The notes: generated from the sequence alone by a model not told the origin. A DNA stretch of 64,000 nucleotides from Vibrio sp. HDW18 (GCF_011306175.1 NZ_CP049913.1:1674001-1738000), one strand, 5' to 3'; counted from the stretch's first letter, positions 18,986 to 29,241 are shown. Program-made: numbers and translations.

Positions 18986-19246
18986 ATGTACACCGCTGAA
19001 CAAAAAGCGCGCATCAAATGGGCGTGCCGTCGTGGGATGTTAGAGCTTGATGTGGTCATCATGCCCTTTTTCGAAGAGTGTTTTGATTTGTTGTCAGAAT
19101 CGGAACAACAGGACTTTGTGGCGTTATTGGAAAGTGACGATCCCGATCTTTTTCGTTGGGTGATGGGGCAAGGCCGCTGTGAGAATTTAGGTCTTGCGGC
19201 GATGGTGGATAAAATTGTCGCTCATAACCTCAGCAAACACCGTTAA
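18986..19246 (+). CDS. sdhE: Succinate dehydrogenase flavinylation factor SdhE
   Basis: Also called YgfY/CptB. An 86-residue all-helical protein that promotes covalent FAD attachment to SdhA and FrdA. The conserved RGMLELD motif (residues 16-22), containing the RGxxE signature, is intact, and the C-terminal FRWVMGQG segment is typical. Start ATG 18986 with AAGGAAAAGCA upstream. The next gene, ygfX, overlaps its 3' end, as in E. coli where the pair was also described as a toxin-antitoxin system (a disputed interpretation). Confidence 0.95.
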   Translation: MYTAEQKARIKWACRRGMLELDVVIMPFFEECFDLLSESEQQDFVALLESDDPDLFRWVMGQGRCENLGLAAMVDKIVAHNLSKHR

Positions 19247-19640
19247 GCTGATCTTTATTCCTTCGCGCTACGCTCAGTTCAGCGCATTGTTGTTAATCAT
19301 GTTGATGGGCTGGGTGCTCATCGCATCGGCAATACCTTTGCTGCTGGTACCTTATTTTGCGGCTTGGATCTGGCATGGTCATCGACGCGGGGTGTGGATG
19401 CCACCTAGTTTAGCGGGGGAAGTGGAGCTGACCTTTAGCGGCCAGTTGCAAATTGGCCAGCAGCGGTTGAGTTTTAAGGCGATCGATACTCTGTACGCGC
19501 CGTGGTTTATCCGTTTACAAGGCGAGGGGCAAGCTTGGTTGATCTGGCGTGATAGCTGCGATCCCATTACCTATCGACAATTGTTAGTGCGATTAAAACG
19601 GGAGCTTAATCGCTCCCGTAATGATTGGCCGATAGCCTGA
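19194..19640 (+). CDS. ygfX: YgfX (CptA) family inner-membrane protein
   Basis: A 148-residue protein with two closely spaced hydrophobic spans (about residues 27-60, including LLLIMLMGWVLIASAIPLLL) and a soluble beta-rich C-terminus. This is the topology of YgfX, the membrane partner encoded after sdhE. The ATG start at 19194 overlaps sdhE by 53 bases. A TTG at 19215 or a non-ATG start closer to the sdhE stop is plausible, since E. coli YgfX begins nearer its membrane spans. In E. coli YgfX was reported to affect FtsZ/MreB and is linked to flavinylation. Its last codons contain the nadB terminator hairpin. Confidence 0.75.
   Translation: MRRWWIKLSLITSANTVKLIFIPSRYAQFSALLLIMLMGWVLIASAIPLLLVPYFAAWIWHGHRRGVWMPPSLAGEVELTFSGQLQIGQQRLSFKAIDTLYAPWFIRLQGEGQAWLIWRDSCDPITYRQLLVRLKRELNRSRNDWPIA
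19594..19619 (-). terminator. Probable nadB terminator inside the 3' end of ygfX
   Basis: ACGGGAGC / GCTCCCGT stem with a six-base loop, then TTTT on the minus strand, about 80 bases after the nadB stop. It lies within the coding sequence of the convergent ygfX. Confidence 0.7.
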
Positions 19641-19697
19641 AATGGTGTCCTCAGGGATCGTGGCAAGTGATTAAACTGTGCCTAGTTTTTCTGGCAC

Positions 19698-21305
19698 TTA
19701 TTTTTCTGGTACTAAAATGGTTGGGCCACTGTGCGGCAACGGATCCGGATAATCGAGCGTATAGTGCAAACCGCGGCTCTCTTTGCGCTGCATGGCACAG
19801 CGCACCATTAATTCGGCCACTTGCAGTAAGTTACGCATTTCTAGCAAGTTATTGGAGACGCGAAAATTGCTGTAATACTCATGGGTTTCTTGTTGCAACA
19901 ACTGAATCCGGCGCATTGCCCGCTCTAAACGTTTGTCTGAGCGCACAATGCCCATATAGTCCCACATAAATAGCCGTAGTTCATGCCAGTTATGCTGCAA
20001 TACTACTTCTTCATCAGAGCAGGTCACTTGACTTTCATCCCAACGTGGTAGCGGATCCGGCATGGTTGCCTGTGGCAATTGCACAATAATATCACGCGAG
20101 GCTGACCAAGCGTACACCACACATTCCAGCAGTGAATTTGAGGCCATGCGATTAGCACCGTGCAAACCGGTATAGCTGACTTCACCAATCGCATACAGCT
20201 GTTTAAGGTCGGTCTGGCCTTGTGGATTAACCATCACACCACCACAGGTATAGTGGGCGGCAGGCACGATCGGGATCGGCTCTTTGGTCATATCAATCCC
20301 TAAATCCATCAAGCGTGAATAGATGGTCGGGAAATGTTTTTCGATAAAATCAGCCGGTTGATGACTGATATCCAGATACATGCAGTCAGCACCTAAGCGT
20401 TTCATCTCAAAGTCGATAGCGCGCGCAACCACATCACGTGGCGCCAGTTCGGCTCGCACATCAAAATCGGGCATAAAACGGCTGCCATCGGGACGGCGTA
20501 AATACGCACCTTCACCGCGCAGTGCTTCGGTGAGCAGAAAGTTGCGCGCTTCGGGATGATACAAGCAGGTTGGATGGAATTGGTTGAACTCTAAGTTGGC
20601 GACTCGACAGCCTGCTCGCCATGCCATCGCAATCCCATCTCCGGAAGAGACATCTGGGTTTGAGGTATATTGGTACACCTTCGATGCACCACCGGTGGCC
20701 AGCACCACAAATTTCGCGCGAATGGTCTCTACGTGTTCAGCATTACGGTTCCATACATAAGCACCGACCACTTTATTGGCATCGCCTCCAATCTTATCTT
20801 CAGTGATCAGATCTAACGCATTGTGGCGTTCGAGGACGGTAATATTCGGATGGTGGTGGGCATTATCTTGCAGTGAGGTTTGCATCGCCATTCCGGTCGC
20901 ATCCGCCGCGTGTAAAATGCGTCGATGGCTATGACCCCCTTCGCGGGTCAGATGGTAGCGAGGATGTTCAGTATTGCTATCTTCGGCTTGATCAAACGGT
21001 ACGCCACCATCAATCAACCACTGCACACACGCTTTGGCGTGTTCGGCGATAAAGCGCACAGTTTGTTCATTACAGATGCCAGCACCAGCAATCAGCGTAT
21101 CTTGCACGTGAGATTCGACACTATCGGTTTCATCAAATACCGCGGCAATTCCTCCTTGTGCATAAAAGGTAGCGCCTTCACTGCGTGGTCCTTTACTTAA
21201 TACTACGACTTTTGCGTATTGAGCGACCTGTAAAGCAAGCGATAAGCCTGCCGCGCCACTTCCTATGACTAATACATCACATTGATGATCTCGGTCTACG
21301 TTCAT
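19698..21305 (-). CDS. nadB: L-aspartate oxidase
   Basis: NadB oxidises L-aspartate to iminoaspartate for NAD synthesis. The 535-residue flavoprotein starts [20 protein letters not shown], the FAD Rossmann motif. It has the ARGGIAAV-type loop as [10 protein letters not shown], the HTREGGHS-like active-site segment as [14 protein letters not shown], and the family motif [18 protein letters not shown] and [15 protein letters not shown] follow. It is a member of the succinate dehydrogenase/fumarate reductase flavoprotein family but clearly NadB. The ATG at 21305 is preferred; an upstream TTG at 21341 would add 12 residues. Confidence 0.96.
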   Translation of the reverse strand: MNVDRDHQCDVLVIGSGAAGLSLALQVAQYAKVVVLSKGPRSEGATFYAQGGIAAVFDETDSVESHVQDTLIAGAGICNEQTVRFIAEHAKACVQWLIDGGVPFDQAEDSNTEHPRYHLTREGGHSHRRILHAADATGMAMQTSLQDNAHHHPNITVLERHNALDLITEDKIGGDANKVVGAYVWNRNAEHVETIRAKFVVLATGGASKVYQYTSNPDVSSGDGIAMAWRAGCRVANLEFNQFHPTCLYHPEARNFLLTEALRGEGAYLRRPDGSRFMPDFDVRAELAPRDVVARAIDFEMKRLGADCMYLDISHQPADFIEKHFPTIYSRLMDLGIDMTKEPIPIVPAAHYTCGGVMVNPQGQTDLKQLYAIGEVSYTGLHGANRMASNSLLECVVYAWSASRDIIVQLPQATMPDPLPRWDESQVTCSDEEVVLQHNWHELRLFMWDYMGIVRSDKRLERAMRRIQLLQQETHEYYSNFRVSNNLLEMRNLLQVAELMVRCAMQRKESRGLHYTLDYPDPLPHSGPTILVPEK

Positions 21306-21397
21306 AAAATTGCCAATTCCCAAACTGTGTGAGTTATCCAACTCGAAATCTATTTAATTTGCTCATCTCACAACAAAGCTTGACTGAGGATGAGCAA

Positions 21398-21525
21398 TAT
21401 ACCCTTCCTACTTGAAGTTGCCGCGGTGTTGGCTACATTCGCTCAACCCAATCACATAGTTTGCCTATGTTGATGGGGACTCACTCACTTGCCGCCTACC
21501 TGCAACTCCAAGTTGTTTGGGTATA
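21398..21525. repeat. ERIC/IRU repeat, full-length (128 bp)
   Basis: Intergenic repeat with imperfect terminal inverted repeats: TATACCC...CTTGAAGTTGC at the left and GCAACTCCAAGTTG...GGGTATA at the right. The internal palindromic core (ATAGTTTGCCTATG region) and the flanking GGTGTTGGCTAC and CTCACTCACTTGCCGCC blocks match the ERIC consensus as I recall it, and the 128-base length fits the usual ~127. Such elements are non-autonomous, MITE-like, and form long hairpins when transcribed. The rest of the 640-base nadB-rpoE gap holds the rpoE promoter and otherwise no supported gene. Confidence 0.9.
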
Positions 21526-21817
21526 ACACCGGAACCGTTGCGCGAAAAATAAATTCTCCAGCAGTAAGTGGCGAAAAATTATCGAAAAATTTGCATCGTT
21601 TACACGGGGTAAATCCTGCTATTATCATCGCGCTAAATGCAATCATTTGTAAATATTATTGTCATATTACTCGCTCTCTATTCCGGCGTGTTAGATATCT
21701 CGCTAGTTGTGGGATCACGCCGTAGGTTTAAGTGGTGTGCAGTGGCATGTCAGCTTGATACTGACGATGAACTGGCTGGATTGATGGGGTTTTAAGCAAA
21801 ATATTTTACTGACTAAT

Positions 21818-21844
21818 GAACTTTATCAATGATAGCGAGTCTCA
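21818..21844 (+). promoter_or_regulatory. Sigma-E promoter of rpoE (autoregulatory)
   Basis: GAACTT (21818-21823), a 15-base spacer, then GTCTCA (21839-21844), a close match to the sigma-E consensus (GGAACTT, 15-16 bases, GTCTAA). Initiation would be near 21850, about 95 bases before the rpoE ATG. Autoactivation of rpoE from such a promoter is well established in gammaproteobacteria. Confidence 0.8.
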
Positions 21845-21944
21845 AAGGTGCTCATATAAGCAGTGATGTCAATATTATAATTCGCACAATGAGTACCCAT
21901 ATCTGAGAGGGTAGAGGGACATAACAATAGGAGTGACCGCTCGC

Positions 21945-22517
21945 ATGAACGAGCAACTGACCGATCAAGTATTGATTGAGCGAGTTCAGAATGGGGATAA
22001 GCAAGCGTTTAATCTTTTGGTTTTGAAATATCAAAATAAAGTCTGCAACCTTATTTCCCGATACATCAGCAATTCTGGCGATGTAGCGGATGTGGCGCAG
22101 GAAGCGTTTATTAAAGCGTATCGAGCCATTCCCACTTTTCGTGGTGACAGTGCATTTTACACTTGGCTATACCGTATTGCGGTGAATACTGCGAAAAATC
22201 ACATTGTGGCGCAGAATCGACGCCCACCAGCTAGTGATGTTGATGCTGAAGACGCTGAATTTTATGAAGGTGGTGATGCATTAAAAGAAATATCGAACCC
22301 AGAGAACATTACGTTGTCCAACGAATTGAAACAGGCAGTGTTCGATGCGATAGATGCATTACCTGATGATTTGAAAACGGCAATGACCTTGCGTGAGCTA
22401 GAAGGCTTAAGTTATGAGGAAATCGCGGAAGTGATGGATTGTCCGGTCGGAACGGTGCGCTCTCGAATTTTTCGCGCGCGTGAGGCGGTCGAAAAGAGAA
22501 TTAGCCCGCTTTTGTAA
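21945..22517 (+). CDS. rpoE: RNA polymerase sigma-E factor
   Basis: A 190-residue ECF sigma factor for envelope stress. Region 2 contains DVADVAQEAFIKAYRAI and FRGDSAFYTWLYRIAVNTAKN. Region 4 contains LRELEGLSYEEIAEVMDCP and GTVRSRIFRARE. The start at 21945 (MNEQLTDQ) has AGGAG at a slightly long 11-base spacing; a GTG four codons upstream would overlap the ribosome site. It is the first gene of rpoE-rseA-rseB-rseC, so regulator and anti-sigma factors are produced together. Confidence 0.97.
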   Translation: MNEQLTDQVLIERVQNGDKQAFNLLVLKYQNKVCNLISRYISNSGDVADVAQEAFIKAYRAIPTFRGDSAFYTWLYRIAVNTAKNHIVAQNRRPPASDVDAEDAEFYEGGDALKEISNPENITLSNELKQAVFDAIDALPDDLKTAMTLRELEGLSYEEIAEVMDCPVGTVRSRIFRAREAVEKRISPLL

Positions 22518-22590
22518 TGCAAGCTCGGTCGCAAGCGAATTTCGTAATAACGTTCCGTAATAACATTGCGTAATAACTATGGTGAACAGA

Positions 22591-23232
22591 ATGGCTGACA
22601 AACAAAAACTTTCAGCACTCATGGATGGCGAGATGATCGACAATGAGCTGATTTTACAATTGGCTCACAATCCTCAAGCCTGTGCAACTTGGGGCAATTA
22701 CCACCTGATTGGTGATGTGCTGCGCGGTGATGCGCCAGTAGCAAAGGAGTGGAATATTGCTGAAAGCGTTGCGTTGGCATTGGAAAATGAACCCGATCAC
22801 AATTTATTGCGTGATAAAAACCATTCATTACGTGATACCCACAATGTGATTGATCTGCAGCAAGCCAAGCTTACTGAGCAACCCACACCACAGCAGGCCA
22901 AGCGTCAATTACCGGTTTGGTGGTCGCAATTGAGTCAATTTGGTATTGCTGCCTCGGTTTGTTTGGCGGTGGTGTTTGGTGTTCAGCAGTATGCCGGGCA
23001 GAGCTCGGCGATCGATGGTGAGTTGCCAGTATTGCAAACGATTCCATTGGCCGGTAGCGCCGAGCCTGTCAGTTTGACGCGTGACTCGGTTGAAAAGCAT
23101 GCACCAGATAGTACTATGCAAGAGCAGCGCCGCCGTGTAAATGCCTTGCTGCAGGACTATGAATTGCAATTACGCTTAAATAGTGAGAATGCCGTTTCTC
23201 ACCAACATTCAGTTGAATCGGTTGCGGAATGA
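22591..23232 (+). CDS. rseA: Anti-sigma-E factor RseA
   Basis: A 213-residue single-pass inner-membrane protein. The cytoplasmic N-terminus MADKQKLSALMDGEMIDNEL is the sigma-E-binding domain. A transmembrane segment lies at about residues 115-130 (FGIAASVCLAVVFGVQQYAG). The periplasmic C-terminus is the RseB-binding part cleaved by DegS. Regulated proteolysis of RseA releases sigma-E. The second ATG (22591) is preferred because GGTGAA precedes it. Its stop overlaps the rseB start (ATGA). Confidence 0.94.
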   Translation: MADKQKLSALMDGEMIDNELILQLAHNPQACATWGNYHLIGDVLRGDAPVAKEWNIAESVALALENEPDHNLLRDKNHSLRDTHNVIDLQQAKLTEQPTPQQAKRQLPVWWSQLSQFGIAASVCLAVVFGVQQYAGQSSAIDGELPVLQTIPLAGSAEPVSLTRDSVEKHAPDSTMQEQRRRVNALLQDYELQLRLNSENAVSHQHSVESVAE

Positions 23233-24194
23233 AGAAATTTTTGATCAGTGCGCTGACGCTGTTTTGTGCCACTTCAACAACCGCCTTTGCAGAAGAACAG
23301 CCTGCAGAGGCGTTGTTGTATCAGATGAACCAAGCCAGCCAACATCTTAATTACGAACTCTCATATATCTTGGTTAAGAAAAACAGCATTGAGCCACTGT
23401 TGTATCGTCATGTGCGTCAAGATCAGCAGCAATTGGCACATCTAGTGTATTTAAGTGGTCCGGTGCGTGAAGTGATCCGGCGCGGCGATGAAGTGAGCTA
23501 TATTGAGCCCGGCGTCGAACCATTTACCATCGAGTCGAGCGAGATGGTCGCGCCAACCATGCCAATGATTAATAGTGATGTTGCCCAACTGAGTCAGTAT
23601 TACGATTTTGTCAAAATTGGCCGGGCGCGCGAAGCGGGTGTCCCTTGCCAAGTGTTGCGTGTGGTGCCGAAAGATGGCTTGCGCTATTCCTATGTGTTAT
23701 GGGTTGATGAGAAGAGCCATTTGCCGTTACGCGCAGACTTGCTGGATCGTGATGGTGAAGTCTTAGAGCAATATCGCACCATTTCCTATTCGATCAGTGA
23801 ACGGTTAGCTGAGCTGATGGCTGGATTGAATTCGGTCCAACTGCCAGAAGTGTTGAAATTACCCAAAGGCAGCATGCAACAAACTTTTTGGCAAGTAAGC
23901 TGGGTGCCAGAAGGTTTTCAGGCGATGGAGCTGAATCGTTATCGTATGGCGATCACTGAGCGTCTAGTAGAAAGCCAGATGTACTCTGACGGCCTGTTTA
24001 ATTTCTCGGTGTATATTTCGGCCAGTGATAATTACTCATTGAAAGGTCAATTGGTGCGACAAGGTCGGCGAACCTTGCACAGTTTAGTCAAAGGTGACAA
24101 TGAAATTTCGGTAGTCGGCGATATTCCACCAGCAACCGCGCAGCGGATCGCTCAATCCGTGTTGATCAATGTGGCGGGAGTGCCAGCACCATGA
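23229..24194 (+). CDS. rseB: Periplasmic sigma-E regulator RseB
   Basis: A 321-residue periplasmic protein with a Sec signal peptide (MKKFLISALTLFCATSTTAFA, cleavage after AFA). RseB binds the periplasmic domain of RseA and blocks DegS cleavage until displaced by LPS or misassembled lipoproteins. The N-terminal lipoprotein-carrier-like (MucB/LolA-like) fold and the C-terminal RseA-binding domain are both present, and the length is standard. It overlaps rseA and rseC by four bases each. Confidence 0.95.
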   Translation: MKKFLISALTLFCATSTTAFAEEQPAEALLYQMNQASQHLNYELSYILVKKNSIEPLLYRHVRQDQQQLAHLVYLSGPVREVIRRGDEVSYIEPGVEPFTIESSEMVAPTMPMINSDVAQLSQYYDFVKIGRAREAGVPCQVLRVVPKDGLRYSYVLWVDEKSHLPLRADLLDRDGEVLEQYRTISYSISERLAELMAGLNSVQLPEVLKLPKGSMQQTFWQVSWVPEGFQAMELNRYRMAITERLVESQMYSDGLFNFSVYISASDNYSLKGQLVRQGRRTLHSLVKGDNEISVVGDIPPATAQRIAQSVLINVAGVPAP

Positions 24195-24661
24195 TGACCG
24201 CGTTGGCGACCGTAACTCAAGTGGTCGCGACTCAACAAGGCTTTCTGGTTACTTTGAGCTGTCAGCAACAAACCAGTTGTAACCACTGCCAATCATCCAG
24301 CAGTTGTGGCACTGGTATTGTATCGAAAGCGCTGGGTAGCAAAGCCCTATTATGGCAGCTACACACCCAGCAAGCATTACAGGCTGGAGAAGTGGTTGAA
24401 ATCGGCTTGCCAGAAAAAAGCCTGTTGCAATCGGCGGCGTTAGTGTATCTGTTGCCGCTATTTTTTATGCTACTTGGTGCATTGTTTGGCGCTCAATGGC
24501 TCGCCCCATGGTTAGCGATTGGCGAAAGTGTGGTGATCCTCACTTCGCTATTGTCGATTCTGCTTGGCGTGTGGGTGGCCAAACATTATGCCGCAGTGCT
24601 TGAGCGGCGCTCGGAGCAGCAAGTGGTCGTACTGCGTAAACTGGGGATCCCACTGGCCTAA
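24191..24661 (+). CDS. rseC: RseC family (SoxR-reducing) inner-membrane protein
   Basis: A 156-residue RseC/MucC protein. The cytoplasmic N-terminal domain carries a cysteine cluster (CQQQTSCNHCQSSSSCGTG). Two transmembrane helices follow: LLQSAALVYLLPLFFMLLGALFG-like at about 82-104 and a second at about 110-130. RseC homologues act in the electron-transfer system that reduces SoxR and have a minor positive effect on sigma-E in E. coli. It is the last gene of the overlapping rpoE operon; lepA follows after 112 bases with its own likely promoter (GTAGAAT near 24690). Confidence 0.92.
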   Translation: MMTALATVTQVVATQQGFLVTLSCQQQTSCNHCQSSSSCGTGIVSKALGSKALLWQLHTQQALQAGEVVEIGLPEKSLLQSAALVYLLPLFFMLLGALFGAQWLAPWLAIGESVVILTSLLSILLGVWVAKHYAAVLERRSEQQVVVLRKLGIPLA

Positions 24662-24773
24662 ATTATGATGCGAACCCAACCGAAATTGGGTAGAATCGCC
24701 CCACTTGAATGAATGGCCGCCAGCGCGGCTTTTCTATGTCCTTATTATTTAAGAGTTTAGTCATCCCAAGCCT

Positions 24774-26567
24774 ATGAAGCACATTCGTAACTTTTCGATT
24801 ATCGCCCACATTGACCATGGTAAATCAACACTATCTGACCGTTTAATTCAAGTCTGTGGTGGCTTGAGTGATCGTGAAATGGCCGATCAAGTTCTTGATT
24901 CGATGGATCTCGAACGTGAGCGTGGTATCACCATTAAAGCGCAGAGTGTGACACTCGACTACACAGCGAAAGATGGCCAAACCTATCAACTGAACTTTAT
25001 CGATACTCCAGGACACGTTGACTTCGCGTACGAAGTATCACGTTCGCTAGCGGCATGTGAAGGCGCACTGTTGGTAGTGGATGCTGGTCAAGGAGTAGAA
25101 GCTCAGACCTTGGCTAACTGCTACACCGCGATTGAGATGGATCTGGAAGTAGTACCGATCCTCAATAAAATCGACCTGCCTGCGGCAGAACCAGAGCGGG
25201 TTGCTGAAGAGATTGAAGACATTGTTGGTATTGATGCGATCGATGCTGTGCGCTGTTCGGCTAAAACCGGAGTAGGCGTCGATGAGGTGTTGGAGAAGAT
25301 TGTTTCTGCGATCCCTGCGCCACAAGGCGACCCAGAAGCACCGCTGCAAGCGTTGATCATTGACTCTTGGTTTGATAACTATCTTGGCGTGGTTTCTTTG
25401 GTGCGGATTAAAAATGGCAGCCTGAAGAAAAACGACAAGATCAAAGTGATGAGCACCGGCCAAATTTGGGGTGTTGATCGTTTAGGTATTTTTACCCCCA
25501 AACAAGTCGATACCAACGCACTCAATACTGGCGAAGTTGGCTGGGTAGTGTGTGGTATTAAAGATATCATGGGTGCACCGGTCGGCGATACTTTAACCTT
25601 AGCTAAAAATGGTTGCGAAACAGCGCTGCCGGGCTTTAAAAAAGTAAAACCTCAAGTTTATGCGGGCTTATTCCCGGTCTCGTCGGATGATTATGAAAAC
25701 TTCCGTGATGCACTGGGCAAACTGAGCTTGAACGATGCATCACTGTTTTATGAGCCAGAAACTTCGGCTGCACTTGGTTTTGGTTTCCGCTGTGGCTTCC
25801 TTGGTATGCTGCACATGGAGATTATCCAAGAGCGTCTAGAGCGTGAATACGATCTTGATCTGATCACCACCGCGCCGACCGTAGTGTATGAAGTGCTGAA
25901 GACTAATAAAGAGATCATCCACGTTGATAGCCCAGCTAAACTGCCAGCTATCAACGATATTGAAGAGATCCGTGAGCCGATTGCGCGCTGTAATATTCTG
26001 GTGCCTGCCGATTATCTCGGTAACGTGATCACCTTGTGTATCGAAAAACGCGGTACTCAAGTTGATATGGTTTACCACGGCAACCAAGTCGCTCTGACTT
26101 ACGATGTGCCAATGGCGGAAGTTGTACTGGATTTCTTTGACCGCTTGAAATCGACTTCACGTGGTTATGCATCTCTGGATTACGGTTTCCAACGCTTTGA
26201 AATGTCGCACATGGTGCGTGTCGATGTGCTGCTCAATGGCGATAAAGTTGATGCGTTGGCCATCATCACCCACCGTGATCAGTCGCAAACTCGCGGCCGT
26301 CAATTGGTGGAGAAGATGAAAGAGTTTATCCCTCGCCAGATGTTTGACATTGCGATCCAAGCGGCGATTGGTAACCACATTATCGCGCGTTCTACCGTCA
26401 AGCAGTTACGTAAAAACGTACTGGCTAAGTGTTACGGTGGTGACGTGAGTCGTAAGAAGAAGCTACTCAAGAAGCAGAAAGAAGGTAAGAAACGGATGAA
26501 GCAGATCGGTAACGTTGAGCTGCCGCAAGAAGCGTTCCTCGCCATTTTGCATGTGGGTAAAGATTAA
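24774..26567 (+). CDS. lepA: Elongation factor 4 (LepA)
   Basis: A 597-residue ribosome-associated GTPase that back-translocates or remodels stalled ribosomes and aids 30S biogenesis. G-domain motifs: AHIDHGKST (G1), the GITIKAQ switch region (G2), DTPGHVDF (G3) and NKIDLP (G4). EF-G-like domains II, III and V are followed by the LepA-specific C-terminal domain rich in Lys ([19 protein letters not shown]). Length and order with lepB downstream are as in E. coli. Confidence 0.97.
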   Translation: MKHIRNFSIIAHIDHGKSTLSDRLIQVCGGLSDREMADQVLDSMDLERERGITIKAQSVTLDYTAKDGQTYQLNFIDTPGHVDFAYEVSRSLAACEGALLVVDAGQGVEAQTLANCYTAIEMDLEVVPILNKIDLPAAEPERVAEEIEDIVGIDAIDAVRCSAKTGVGVDEVLEKIVSAIPAPQGDPEAPLQALIIDSWFDNYLGVVSLVRIKNGSLKKNDKIKVMSTGQIWGVDRLGIFTPKQVDTNALNTGEVGWVVCGIKDIMGAPVGDTLTLAKNGCETALPGFKKVKPQVYAGLFPVSSDDYENFRDALGKLSLNDASLFYEPETSAALGFGFRCGFLGMLHMEIIQERLEREYDLDLITTAPTVVYEVLKTNKEIIHVDSPAKLPAINDIEEIREPIARCNILVPADYLGNVITLCIEKRGTQVDMVYHGNQVALTYDVPMAEVVLDFFDRLKSTSRGYASLDYGFQRFEMSHMVRVDVLLNGDKVDALAIITHRDQSQTRGRQLVEKMKEFIPRQMFDIAIQAAIGNHIIARSTVKQLRKNVLAKCYGGDVSRKKKLLKKQKEGKKRMKQIGNVELPQEAFLAILHVGKD

Positions 26568-26605
26568 TTTCTTTGCTGAGTTGAGATTGATGGGTTTAAC
26601 CGATG

Positions 26606-26650
26606 AGTGAAAGGGTTTCGGCTCTTTCACTTTCGCATTTTTTAGATAAG
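26606..26650 (+). terminator. Stem-loop with T tract between lepA and lepB
   Basis: AGTGAAAG / CTTTCACT stem with a ten-base loop; TTTTTT follows nine bases later. The gap between stem and T run makes this at best a partial terminator or attenuator within the lepA-lepB operon. Confidence 0.45.
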
Positions 26651-26658
26651 GGAAGTCA

Positions 26659-27555
26659 ATGGCGAACACATTCTCACTGATTTTGGTGCTAGTCACTCTG
26701 ATCACAGGTCTGGTTTGGACTCTGGAAAAACTGCGCTGGGCAAAACAGCGTCAGCAAAAACAGGCTGAGCTACAAGCACAAACTCCAGATTTACCGGCCT
26801 CAGCGCTCAATAAAGCCTTGGTGCAGCCGTGGTGGATTGAGAACAGCGTGTCGATTTTTCCAGTGATCGCCTTGGTGTTAATTCTGCGTTCGTTCATTTA
26901 TGAACCATTTCAGATCCCATCTGGCTCGATGATGCCAACCCTGTTAGTTGGTGATTTTATTCTGGTTGAAAAATATGCCTACGGCTTGAAAGATCCGGTT
27001 TGGCGTACTCAGTTGCTTGAAACTGGCCAACCTGAACGTGGCGATATTGTGGTGTTCAAATATCCGGTCAGTCCGAATATCGACTATATTAAACGCGTCG
27101 TCGGTATGCCGGGAGATACGGTGCGCTACAGTGTAGATAAAGAGCTGTGTATCCAGCCACAAGGCCAAAGCCAATGCCAAGCAGTGACATTATCAAATGT
27201 GCAATCGAGTGAGTTTTATCAGAATAATATTCCGCTTATCCAGCTTGATGAGCAGTTAGGCCAACAAGCACACAGTATTTTGGTCAATCCACTGCGCATG
27301 GACAACGTGGCCGACTATCGTCCGCGTCGTGGCGTCAATGAGTGGGTGGTACCACAAGGGCACTATTTTGTGATGGGTGATAACCGTGACAATAGCGCTG
27401 ATAGCCGTTTCTGGGGCTTTGTGCCAGAGCAGAATTTGGTCGGGAAAGCTGTTGCGATCTGGATCAGTTTCGAGTTTGAACGCGCTGCCGATAGCGTACT
27501 TCCATCTTGGATCCCAAGTGGAGTGCGATTGAATCGTATTGGCGGGATCCATTAA
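26659..27555 (+). CDS. lepB: Signal peptidase I
   Basis: A 298-residue inner-membrane serine protease that removes Sec/Tat signal peptides. Two N-terminal transmembrane segments (about 4-22 and 62-80) flank a basic cytoplasmic loop. The catalytic Ser90 lies in [10 protein letters not shown] and the general-base Lys145 in [13 protein letters not shown]. The late [11 protein letters not shown] box is also intact. The start ATG 26659 follows GGGAAGTCA. rnc begins 33 bases after its stop. Confidence 0.97.
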   Translation: MANTFSLILVLVTLITGLVWTLEKLRWAKQRQQKQAELQAQTPDLPASALNKALVQPWWIENSVSIFPVIALVLILRSFIYEPFQIPSGSMMPTLLVGDFILVEKYAYGLKDPVWRTQLLETGQPERGDIVVFKYPVSPNIDYIKRVVGMPGDTVRYSVDKELCIQPQGQSQCQAVTLSNVQSSEFYQNNIPLIQLDEQLGQQAHSILVNPLRMDNVADYRPRRGVNEWVVPQGHYFVMGDNRDNSADSRFWGFVPEQNLVGKAVAIWISFEFERAADSVLPSWIPSGVRLNRIGGIH

Positions 27556-27587
27556 GCCTGCATCAGTGGGCCAATAACATTGAGAAT

Positions 27588-28265
27588 ATGACACCTCTAA
27601 TGAATAAATTAACAAGTAAGCTCGGCTATACCTTTCAAGATAGCGGGCTGCTTAATCTGGCGCTGACACACCGCAGCGCCAATGGTAAGCACAATGAACG
27701 TCTTGAGTTTCTGGGCGATTCAATTTTAAGTTTTGTCATTGCTGACGATCTGTATCACCGCTTTCCTAAAGTGGATGAGGGTGATATGAGTCGTATGCGT
27801 GCCACCTTAGTGCGTGGGCACACATTGGCGGAACTGGGTCGAGAATTCGATCTGGGAGATTACTTAAAATTAGGTCCAGGTGAGTTGAAAAGCGGTGGTT
27901 TTCGCCGTGACTCGATTCTGGCTGATGCGGTAGAAGCCTTGATTGGTGGGATTTACCTCGATAGCGATCTGGAAACCGTGCGTGGGATTGTGCTCAAGTG
28001 GTATCAATGCCGACTGGATGAGATCAAACCGGGCGTATCACAAAAAGATCCGAAAACTCGCTTACAAGAGTTTTTGCAAGGCAGAAGAAAACCACTGCCT
28101 ATCTACACTGTGACTAATATTAAAGGTGAAGCACACAACCAAGAATTTAGCGTTGCGTGTGAAGTTGCAGGTATGGATGCACCTGTGATCGGTAAAGGCA
28201 CCAGCCGCCGCAAGGCAGAACAAGCGGCTGCAGAAACGGCACTGGAGCAACTAACTCATGGCTGA
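27588..28265 (+). CDS. rnc: Ribonuclease III
   Basis: A 225-residue double-stranded RNA endonuclease for rRNA and mRNA processing. The signature [12 protein letters not shown] contains catalytic acidic residues, the second acidic cluster is in [14 protein letters not shown], and the C-terminal dsRNA-binding domain ends with [14 protein letters not shown]. The start at 27588 ([13 protein letters not shown]) gives the usual vibrio length; an upstream in-frame ATG at 27507 lies inside lepB. The ribosome site is poor, hinting at coupling to lepB. It overlaps era by eight bases. Confidence 0.96.
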   Translation: MTPLMNKLTSKLGYTFQDSGLLNLALTHRSANGKHNERLEFLGDSILSFVIADDLYHRFPKVDEGDMSRMRATLVRGHTLAELGREFDLGDYLKLGPGELKSGGFRRDSILADAVEALIGGIYLDSDLETVRGIVLKWYQCRLDEIKPGVSQKDPKTRLQEFLQGRRKPLPIYTVTNIKGEAHNQEFSVACEVAGMDAPVIGKGTSRRKAEQAAAETALEQLTHG

Positions 28266-29235
28266 TCAAGAATTTGATATCGATGCATATTTTGCCTCGC
28301 AACATGATGGCGAAGTCGTAGAAACATCCACCCCAGAAGATCAACACTGCGGCTTTGTCGCGATTGTTGGTCGTCCAAACGTGGGTAAATCGACTCTGCT
28401 TAATAACCTATTAGGGCAGAAAATTTCCATCACTTCGCGTAAACCTCAAACCACTCGCCACCGAATTATGGGCGTGGATACTGATGGTGCTTATCAGGCG
28501 ATTTATGTCGACACCCCAGGACTGCACATTGAAGAGAAGCGTGCGATTAACCGTTTGATGAACCGTGCCGCGAGCAGTTCACTGAGCGATGTTAACTTAG
28601 TGTTGTTTGTGGTCGAAGGTACCCACTGGACCGCCGATGATGAAATGGTGTTCAACAAACTGCAAAAAGCCAATTTCCCAGTGGTGCTGTGCGTCAACAA
28701 GGTCGATCAGGTGAAAGATCGTAACGAAGTGATGCTGCACATGCTGGATCTTTCCAAGCGGATGCAATTTGTCGATATCGTACCGATTGCGGCTAAGCTG
28801 GGTAAAAACGTGGATGTGCTGAAAAAGCATGTGCGTCAACACTTACCGAAAGCGCTGCACCACTTCCCTGAAGAGTATGTGACGGATCGTTCACAGCGCT
28901 TTATGGCGTCGGAAATCGTGCGTGAAAAATTGATGCGTTTTACCGGCGAAGAGCTTCCGTATTCGGTTACGGTGGAAATCGAGCGTTTCGATTACAATCC
29001 GGACAATGATGGTTTTCACATTAATGCGCTGATCTTGGTTGAGCGTATTGGTCAGAAAAAAATGGTGATTGGCAAAAATGGCGAAAAAATCAAAACCATT
29101 GGCCGTGAAGCTCGACTGGATATGGAACAACTGTTTGGTCGTAAAGTGTATTTAGAAACTTGGGTGAAAGTGAAATCCGGTTGGGCGGATGATGAGCGTG
29201 CGCTGCGCTCACTCGGCTATATCGACGATCTTTAA
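28258..29235 (+). CDS. era: GTPase Era
   Basis: A 325-residue essential GTPase that binds the 3' end of 16S rRNA and assists 30S assembly. Motifs: GRPNVGKST (P-loop), DTPGLH (G3), NKVDQV (G4). The C-terminal KH domain contains [17 protein letters not shown]. The first 30 residues are a somewhat longer acidic extension than in E. coli Era (301). It overlaps the rnc 3' end, preserving the rnc-era pair, and is followed by a strong hairpin. Confidence 0.96.
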   Translation: MADQEFDIDAYFASQHDGEVVETSTPEDQHCGFVAIVGRPNVGKSTLLNNLLGQKISITSRKPQTTRHRIMGVDTDGAYQAIYVDTPGLHIEEKRAINRLMNRAASSSLSDVNLVLFVVEGTHWTADDEMVFNKLQKANFPVVLCVNKVDQVKDRNEVMLHMLDLSKRMQFVDIVPIAAKLGKNVDVLKKHVRQHLPKALHHFPEEYVTDRSQRFMASEIVREKLMRFTGEELPYSVTVEIERFDYNPDNDGFHINALILVERIGQKKMVIGKNGEKIKTIGREARLDMEQLFGRKVYLETWVKVKSGWADDERALRSLGYIDDL

Positions 29236-29241
29236 CCGCAC

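Noticed and set aside
18754..19062. 102-residue minus-strand ORF across the ygfZ-sdhE gap
   Set aside because: Spans the divergent promoter and is antisense to sdhE; composition is not protein-like.
18986..19640. sdhE-ygfX as a toxin-antitoxin system
   Set aside because: The pair has been described that way in E. coli (CptAB), but SdhE's role in flavinylation is better established and the sequence gives no independent support for a toxin.
19625..19969. 114-residue plus-strand ORF after ygfX
   Set aside because: Mostly antisense to nadB, with no independent support.
21489..21725. 78-residue ORF before rpoE
   Set aside because: Starts inside the ERIC element and runs through AT-rich promoter DNA; no ribosome site.
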